NCBI GenBank assembly: GCA_012931725.1
Contig: CM022948.1
Coordinates: forward strand, 46,294,841-46,358,840
Direction of reading: 5' to 3'
From: Litsea cubeba
Lineage: Eukaryota; Streptophyta; Magnoliopsida; Laurales; Lauraceae
Length of the DNA stretch: 64,000 bases
Shown: piece by piece, positions 59,801-64,000 of the stretch
Position numbering within the stretch: the stretch's first letter is position 1
How the letters are laid out: each line of letters begins with the position of its first letter
The notes under the pieces: model-generated
Databases searched by the model: none
The model's input: only the letters and a program-made list of their open reading frames with translations
What the model was told of the DNA's origin: nothing
Program-made: the position numbers and the translations under genes

Positions 59801-61776
59801 TGATTGATTGATAAGATGTTGCATGTTTTCATCTTCTGCCCAATTACTCATTGAAGTTTGAGGCAGAGCTGAAAAATTCTCCTTTGTCTTTTCATTATTG
59901 AATATTCTGTTCAAAAGTTTGTTCTTCTTCATAACTCTATTCCTTTTGACTGTATATCTGAATGTTGTGATTGATTTGGCCTATGGTTTGGTTGACTAAA
60001 AGGGTTTTGCTTGTTTTGAGTGTTGACTCGTATCAAGTTCTCTCATTTCATTTGTCTCAATTTGGTTACAAAGCAATTGTAATGCATAAATTTCACTCTA
60101 GATCAAGTGTGCATCAGATTGGTCTATATGCTGATAAGAGCTTGGTAGTATGATTCGTGAGCTGTGCCAATTTGAAAGAGCACAACAAGAGGATTTTGAG
60201 GAAAGCATATTATGGTTATTAATTGGTGAATGGGTGCAGGAATTTGGGTTCATTTCAGTGGCCGCCAACCTCTCAAGAACTGGGACAATTTCTCTGGGGT
60301 GGGACCTCTAGAGATTGGTAAAATGGAAGGAAATGCTACCTGGATGGTGGAAGCTTTTATATTGACAGGAGCTCTTTGGGTAACCCGGGACTTCTAGGAT
60401 GGGTGGCATTCTTGCAAAGTGCTCTTGAGATGAGTGGTTGGCTTTCACTTGGGTAGCTAGGCTCGATAACTCAAATTGAGTGGAAATTTTTGTCTATAAT
60501 CTAAAATAAGGGGAATCCTGAGTCTTTCAGTTTTCATTCTCGGTCTGTCTTACCTAGAGGCAGATTCAGATGTGGTTTCTTTGTCGGCTCAAGATGGGGT
60601 GAAAGGGCTGTGGGGCCTGTGGCACTTGCACGGAGTGACAAATGAAACTGAGTTGAAAGTTTTTTGCATGGAGGTCAAGTTTTATCGTGTTGGGAGGGAG
60701 ACATGTAATGCGGTAAAGTAGATGTCAGAAAAATGAGGCATAGCATTTTGATGAGTCATTTGTCTTTCTCTGTTTTATAAATTTTATAATTTCTTTCTTA
60801 GAATTTGCCGCAGTGCTTGTGTGTAGACATATGTTTAGTTTTTTCTCCATATTTCAACAATTACTATCTGGGAAGCACGGACACCTCTCCGGGCCCGTCG
60901 TGTCTGTGTCCGATACGTGTCGGACACGGACACGCTCCGGACACTGTGTCAGACACTCTCCGGAACGTGTCGGACATGCCAAAAAGAGTATCCTATTTAT
61001 TTTTTTATATTTTATATTCCGGACATGCTTGAGACTCACTGGGACACACTGGGGGATACGTTGGCCTCTTTTAATTGGAAAAAAAATTAAAATTAGAGTA
61101 AAAAAAGAAAAGAAAAGGGGGTTGTTTGTAAAATGTTATAACTTAAGAGGAAAAGGGGGCTCTTTTAATTCGTCCATCCAGCTTCGGCCCTAAACGAAAG
61201 AGAAAAACAAAACCCCATTCGTCCATCCAGCCCTAAACGATAGAGAAAAAAACCCATTCGTCCATCCAGCCCTAACAAAAGAAGAAGAAGAAGAAGAAGA
61301 TCTGCTGTGTCGGCGTGTCCATGTCTGTGTATATGATTAGATTTATTATTATTATTATTAAATATTAACATGTCCCCGACGTGTCTGTGTCCTACTTTTT
61401 TGAGAAATGCTGTGTCGGCGTGTCCGTGTTGTGTCGTGTCGTGTCCGTGCTTCTTAGATTACTATGTTCTAAGAGGCGTGAATGGAGGCGAGATGGCTTC
61501 TCTATTTTGGGCAAGGTGATTCACCTAACACTTCTGATTTTTAAAGTATTACGAAGAAGAATCAGGAAAAATACTTGAACTTAAGGAAAATATTAGATAT
61601 TAATTAAGTAAAAGTTGTGCATCATTGTCCTGGAGAAACCATAAATAATTACCATAGGAAATTCTAAATGCCTATCAAGTTTTGAACTTTTTTTTTAATG
61701 TTTGTTTCAGGATGACGAATCATACATTTTACCTGTGCTATTGCGATTTGATGGGCATCCCGAAGTAGATGATGAG
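44490..61776 (+). CDS. At5g03900-like chloroplast membrane protein, eight 5' exons (3' end outside window)
   Basis: Coding exons are 44490-44882, 48069-48176, 48239-48339, 48503-48586, 49811-49880, 49981-50046, 57704-57793 and 61711-61776: 326 codons with all GT/AG junctions in frame. Residues 1-65 are Ser/Pro/Arg-rich, as in a chloroplast transit peptide. Residues about 75-131 form a helical, winged-helix-like stretch (RAMDAVDSCGGRVTIGDVAS). Exon 3 encodes a membrane helix (SFGTALIASIVLVYTTIIAL). Then come FFFRPSDLFWYWDPYYYRR, FSFVFGDGDPNQGIEEERW and YILPVLLRFDGHPEVDDE. I recognise the family of Arabidopsis At5g03900, labelled iron-sulphur cluster biosynthesis family though its function is not established. 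The family is about 520 residues, so roughly 200 C-terminal residues lie beyond the right edge. Introns 1, 6 and 7 are enlarged by transposons. There is no clear TATA box upstream. Confidence 0.9.
46055..46205 (+). repeat. GCN-type trinucleotide-rich tract
   Basis: Mixed GGC, GCA and GGA triplets for about 150 bp inside the hAT-like element. It produces Ala- or Gln/Pro-rich open frames that look artefactual. Confidence 0.85.
46341..46364 (+). repeat. G(24) homopolymer
   Basis: Twenty-four G residues in a row inside the intron 1 element, the same length as at 21072-21095. Confidence 0.95.
46600..46990 (+). repeat. Tandem array of ~90-110-bp units
   Basis: Units contain AATTACATTTCACTCTAATA, GAGAATGAGCCCTAATTA, and GGAAATAGGGCTCTAATTA in the same order about four times, with decreasing similarity to the left. 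AT-rich, noncoding, within the hAT-like element. Confidence 0.8.
48069..48176 (+). CDS. Exon 2
   Basis: 36 codons, VSDEGDVLYVFTRDYRP to LLEKSK, flanked by TTGGCAG and GTATTA. Phase 0 on both sides, joining FLE to VSDEG. Confidence 0.93.
48239..48339 (+). CDS. Exon 3: transmembrane segment
   Basis: 101 nt, AAAEYVIRV through IALLSSR. The following donor is GTATTC and the exon ends in phase 2. Intron 2 is only 62 nt. Confidence 0.92.
48503..48586 (+). CDS. Exon 4
   Basis: 84 nt, SDEDNRGRRGGRSYDSG to RPSDLFW, completing the split Ser codon; ends in phase 2 before GTAATA. Confidence 0.92.
49811..49880 (+). CDS. Exon 5
   Basis: 70 nt encoding YWDPYYYRRQRIRSDDGMNF to IES after a split Trp codon; acceptor TTCCAG, donor GTAAGG. 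Confidence 0.92.
49981..50046 (+). CDS. Exon 6
   Basis: 22 codons, VFSFVFGDGDPNQGIEEERW plus KS, between TTTGTAG and GTAATA. It precedes the 7.7-kb intron that holds the nested transposons. Confidence 0.93.
50729..50808 (+). repeat. Tandem duplication near GATTTTCTAAGAGACnATAAG
   Basis: TCTTTCTTTGATTTTCTAAG with its tail to GATAAG is repeated once, the second copy ending at the left edge of the TIR element in intron 6. Confidence 0.75.
51198..51486 (-). repeat. 3' LTR of the Copia element (289 bp)
   Basis: On the minus strand it begins TGTAGAAGATAACAGG right after the polypurine tract and ends ATATTACA. It contains a palindromic CCCACATGTGGG near its start. Confidence 0.88.
51487..51496 (-). 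other. Copia polypurine tract
   Basis: GAGAGGGGAG on the minus strand, immediately before the TG of the 3' LTR, in the position that primes plus-strand DNA synthesis. Confidence 0.85.
51497..52324 (-). pseudogene. Copia RNase H and end of polyprotein
   Basis: Minus-strand reading gives the thumb/connection (IVGSLLYLTMT), then after a stop HLSAYADADWAGCPDSRRST (RNase H first Asp), a stop at the Gly/Cys junction, VSKSSVEADYRAMSSASAE (Glu) and THIEIDCHFIR (third Asp block), ending TFTKALP-like ADIFTKALPK and GERGV-type tail before the polypurine tract. At least two premature stops are present. Its role would be degradation of the RNA template. Confidence 0.85.
52325..53100 (-). pseudogene. Copia reverse transcriptase
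   Basis: The open stretch 53039-52329 on the minus strand encodes the family core: AYWQDAMTEELVTLKANQTW, VIGSKWIYSVKVHFDG, RYKARLVAQDYKQEYGIDYE, FAPVAKM, LWQMDVKNAFLHEDL, LYGLKQAPRAWFDKF and the catalytic YVDDM near 52447-52433. A frameshift near 52350-52340 separates it from the next block. The YVDD motif is intact. Confidence 0.9.
53101..53989 (-). pseudogene. Copia GAG-pre-integrase and integrase, partly deleted
   Basis: LWTVWHKRLGHVNNAHLFSL and CDTCCLSKSHILPF form the zinc-binding N-terminal part. DIIHSDVWG and FIDDHSRHTWIYF give the first catalytic Asp region, LRSDSGGEYM the second, and PQQNGIAEER the Glu region, after a frame break near 53570-53540. The sequence after the Glu jumps within a few codons to the variable Pro/Ser-rich linker (LPQFSESASPSPFPK), so the C-terminal half of integrase is missing. 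Confidence 0.87.
53990..54300 (-). pseudogene. Copia protease remnant
   Basis: Minus-strand reading shows TWFLDQE-like sequence at 54290-54260 and then GVGTITLSSISGQSITLPNV and FVPKLSANLLSVGQL, the usual Copia protease C-terminal part. The frame is broken between these, and the catalytic D-S/T-G position is not readable. Confidence 0.65.
54301..55400 (-). pseudogene. Copia gag with zinc knuckles
   Basis: The minus-strand reading begins near 55400 with KFNGQNYMA, then TGA at 55331-55329 at a place where the family has Trp, followed by KNFVEGQGLFDYLDG. The open part 55196-54519 has the capsid-like domain (DMWAHLKKIYHQTNKARKFH, QFLMNLRPDFESVRSAL). The first zinc knuckle, CYECKDFGHIAKNC, is complete. 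The second, CRYCKQSGHLIDDY, has lost its last Cys to Tyr. The tail toward protease is Ser-rich and broken. Confidence 0.87.
56005..56016 (-). other. Copia primer binding site (initiator Met-tRNA type)
   Basis: TGGTATCAGAGC on the minus strand directly abuts the 5' LTR end. This is the well-known Copia site complementary to the 3' end of initiator methionine tRNA. Confidence 0.92.
56017..56260 (-). repeat. 5' LTR of the Copia element (244 bp, shorter than its partner)
   Basis: It matches the 3' LTR closely over about 235 bp and ends ATATTACA. Its outer end reads TGTTGGGATATATA, so about 45 bp of U3 present in the 3' LTR are missing between two TGT positions. Confidence 0.88.
57704..57793 (+). 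CDS. Exon 7
   Basis: 30 codons, IGQYIASNGGVVAAEELAPY to PEETM. Acceptor TTGGCAG. The donor GTATGTTGATCAT is duplicated 34 bp downstream. Confidence 0.92.
58147..59645. mobile_element. TIR element in intron 7, PIF/Harbinger-like ends
   Basis: The left end GGGGTCGTTTGTTTGCA and the inverted right end GGGATTGTTTGTCATTA share a GGGnTyGTTTGT core. The immediate flanks are ATA and TTA, near the TWA target of PIF/Harbinger. The body has repeated AAACGGCTA...GGTCAAAT units, related to 43432-44040, and contains another element at 58800-59334. No transposase is seen. Confidence 0.55.
58792..59342. mobile_element. hAT-like miniature element nested in the PIF-like element
   Basis: The left end CAAGGTTGGAAAACTC (from 58800) and the inverted right end CACGGTTGGAAAACTC (to 59334) match at 15 of 16 bases. 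Flanks ATCCATCA (58792-58799) and ATACATCA (59335-59342) match at 7 of 8. The ends carry GACTCGG-rich repeats. The core of 535 bp is AT-rich and noncoding. Confidence 0.78.
60860..61465. mobile_element. hAT-like miniature element with perfect 8-bp target duplication
   Basis: ATTACTAT at 60860-60867 is repeated exactly at 61458-61465. The ends CTGGGAAGCACGGACAC and inverted CTAAGAAGCACGGACAC match at 15 of 17. Subterminal GTGTCGGACACG-type repeats fill both arms, and AGA and TTA microsatellites lie near 61280 and 61345. The element of 590 bp has no transposase. Confidence 0.88.
61711..61776 (+). CDS. Exon 8 (last one in window)
   Basis: 22 codons, DDESYILPVLLRFDGHPEVD plus DE, acceptor TTTCAG and donor GTGCTT, phase 0. 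The next family block was not found before 64000. Confidence 0.92.
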
Positions 61777-64000
61777 GTGCTTTCCAGATATACTGTGATA
61801 TTAATCTTCATGATAAAATGCTATAGAATCCACTTTCCTGATACACATTGTGATCTGTTCTGGATTAAACATCACTACTCCTTTTGTTGACATGGTAGTC
61901 TTCATAAAAGATGATTTATAACTTTTTTGTTCTGTTTGTGGCAGTAGTCATTTTGATTATGGAACTTGTATCAACATCTACTCACCCCTTTGGTGAGAGT
62001 GTGACGTCGGAGTAGAAAGCTTGGATTTTGTGGATCATGTCGTTAATCAACTCCTAAAGTATTTAGATCGATGTGATCGATCAAATGGGGCCTCAATCTA
62101 CCTTACCAAGGGTTTGATCAAGAAGTATGGACCAAAACATAAAATGGATGGTCAAGATGGATGCATAAGTCTTCCACTAATTAATTATGCATATTCTGAA
62201 TTATTTGGTGATCAAAATGAGTCCCTAAAAGATTCAATTGACCCAAACCACCAAGCTCGATGTGACTTACATAGATCCAAAGTTCAAAATATATGGACAA
62301 CAGTCCATTGGGTTTGACCTAACTGAACTAGGCCCAAATACAGCACTTAAAAGGGTTGGTCAGACTCAGCAACCCATTCCAGGCTTTCAGTTGTTCCCAC
62401 ATGGCCATTTAATGGTCCCCACAGATTATTATTTGCAGATTTGTCCAACTGGCCAGCAATGTGCAGTTTCCCATTTTTTAGGCAATTTTTTCTCTCTTAG
62501 TACTTATCTAATTGGGTTGGAAGAGGAATCTAATTGCAAGGTACAACTGTACACCCACTACCCACTACTCTCACTACGTTAGGATTTTTTTTGGAATGTT
62601 TCTAAGTTATTTTAGGGATTTTGAATGTTATAAATAGAGAGAGGGTTTGGAATTGTTTGGGAATGTTTCTAAGTTATTTTAGGGATTCTGAATGTTATAA
62701 ATTGAGAGAGTGGGGCAGTCCATGACAAAATTGTATTCAGCCAAAACAGCAATTGATTTGCTTCTCTCCATTGGATCAACGCTGCTTCTCCCTTGGATTG
62801 AGATTTTGCTTCTAATCAAGGCAGGTTAGTAGCACATTTTATTTTGGGTTCCTTCTTTCTTAAATTTCTGATTTTTTTTTGCGGAATAAAGATCGGGTAT
62901 GTTGGGTTCACCATAATGGGGGTTTGTGCTTCTCTAACTATATATGTTTGTTGAATTGACTCAATCAGGGTAGCCAAAATCTGATCATAACCTGATTGAT
63001 TTATGAACCCAACTTGATTATCTTCAATCGACAATAATCAAACGTCAATTAAGGAGAAAATAGGGAATCACTTACTATTGGTCGTGAAACACACCATAGA
63101 AATCTTCAATACAATGGGAGATGCTCAACCAAGAGAATAAGAAATAAAAAAGCAACAATGCAACTTTGTCAAATTTGATAAAATTATATCCAAGCTGATG
63201 CAGGACAATATGAAATCTAACCTAATATGAATTCGTAGGATCAATTGGGAATTAATCATTCAATTAAATTATAAATTAGCCACTCACACACAGTTTGATG
63301 TCAAGAATTTGGGGGAAATTATGTAATGGCCCAGGGATTTATCACAAGTCCTACAATAGTGATCCCTTAAGGAAGAAGGGACGAATCTAATGGAAGATGG
63401 AAGGTGCACTTGCCTAGGGATGATCTGATTCAATTAGATTAATCGTCCCTTTAGTGAGGATTTGAAACAAAACTTTGGCTCAAATGGGAAACAAGTGTCA
63501 ATGTGTGATGTGGAATTGAAGGACAAAATCCAGATCTTAAAAAATATAAAATTCCCACAACAAAATAAGGCTCAAAATAATTTAAGATTTGTGGAATGGA
63601 ATAGTGGTAATTCAAGGTTTATGAAGGGAAAGAGGTGAAAATAGGGCTTGTATGGGGTTCGGATATGACTGATTGGTCTAGGATTGGGTTCCGCCAGGGC
63701 GTTGATGGGTTCAGTTGTGGTGGAGTTAGGTTCGGCTAGGGCTGGTTGGGTCTTGGGTATTTGACGGCCAGGGCTGTTGGAGTTTTGAGTGGGTTGGCTT
63801 GGATATGGATGCTAGGAGATGGGTGGCTGGTGGTTTAGATCTAAGGATTTAATAGCTGGTTGTTGGTGTAGATGGTGTAGATCTAAGGTTTTGAACGAGG
63901 AAAAACAAAGGAAGAAAATTAAAGAAGATAGAGAGGAATACCTTGTAATTGGCCTTTGTGCCAAACTCCAATCTGAACTCAATGGAGAACTCAAGCTTTT
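61777..64000 (+). other. Intron 8 of the At5g03900-like gene, unassigned content
   Basis: The sequence from the exon 8 donor to the window edge holds no further exon of the family that I can read. 61990-62550 is moderately GC-balanced but has no conserved domain. The last kilobase contains short GATCTAAGG direct repeats near 63836-63895. Confidence 0.5.
62592..62712 (+). repeat. Tandem duplication of a ~67-bp unit
   Basis: GGAATGTTTCTAAGTTATTT with its continuation through GAATGTTATAAATnGAGAGA occurs twice. The TATAAAT followed by GAGAGAG resembles a core promoter of a transposon fragment. Confidence 0.75.

Noticed and set aside
62021..62582. Two open frames of about 100 codons in intron 8
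   Set aside because: They overlap each other, have no family resemblance and lie within sequence between coding exons of the host gene.
1..64000. tRNA, rRNA or other structured RNA genes
   Set aside because: No cloverleaf with a GGTTCnAnnCC box or ribosomal core sequence was seen on either strand; tRNA-like strings are only primer binding sites.

Overview
This window is nuclear DNA from a repeat-rich flowering plant. It has spliced genes with long introns, LTR retrotransposons with plant-specific domain sets, and many short DNA transposons with terminal inverted repeats (TIRs). The only cellular gene I recognise is a chloroplast-targeted protein matching the Arabidopsis At5g03900 family. The sequence does not let me name a species; large intronic insertions and the absence of grass-like features fit a non-grass angiosperm.

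Layout. (1) 1-16929: the 3' three quarters of a Tat-lineage Ty3/gypsy element. The window opens inside gag. Next come decayed gag, protease, G-patch-like region, reverse transcriptase, two RNase H domains and an integrase tail whose catalytic core is missing. A repeat-rich 3' region follows, then a complete antisense gene with a plant mobile domain (PMD), its own TATA promoter and four introns (8478-13038, minus strand), then a polypurine tract and a 2.56-kb 3' LTR. (2) 16930-28220: intergenic sequence with probable old LTR fragments and no gene I can support. (3) 28221-37531: the 5' part of a second copy of the same family (LTR, primer binding site, tandem-repeat leader, gag, start of pol), cut off in the protease region. 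(4) 38564-41592: a more diverged solo LTR of a related family with a TIR element inside it. (5) 44490 to the right edge: the At5g03900-like gene on the plus strand. Eight coding exons (326 codons) are present, and the 3' exons lie beyond the window.

The introns of the gene are a nest of transposons. Intron 1 holds a 1.7-kb hAT-like element with an 8-bp target duplication. Intron 6 holds a TIR element that itself carries a 5-kb Copia element in antisense orientation. Intron 7 holds a PIF-like element with a hAT-like element inside it, plus a second hAT-like element with a perfect 8-bp target duplication. All splice junctions and the reading frame of the host gene stay intact around these insertions.

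The feature most worth pursuing is the antisense PMD gene in the first retrotransposon. It reads as a captured or evolved host-type gene running opposite to gag-pol, with a TATA box, a 10-nt first coding exon, consensus splice sites and an array of about 91-bp repeats just upstream of its promoter. In this copy it is damaged by one in-frame stop and at least three frame breaks. Antisense extra ORFs are known in plant Tat elements, so the class is not wholly new, but the gene architecture here is unusually easy to read.
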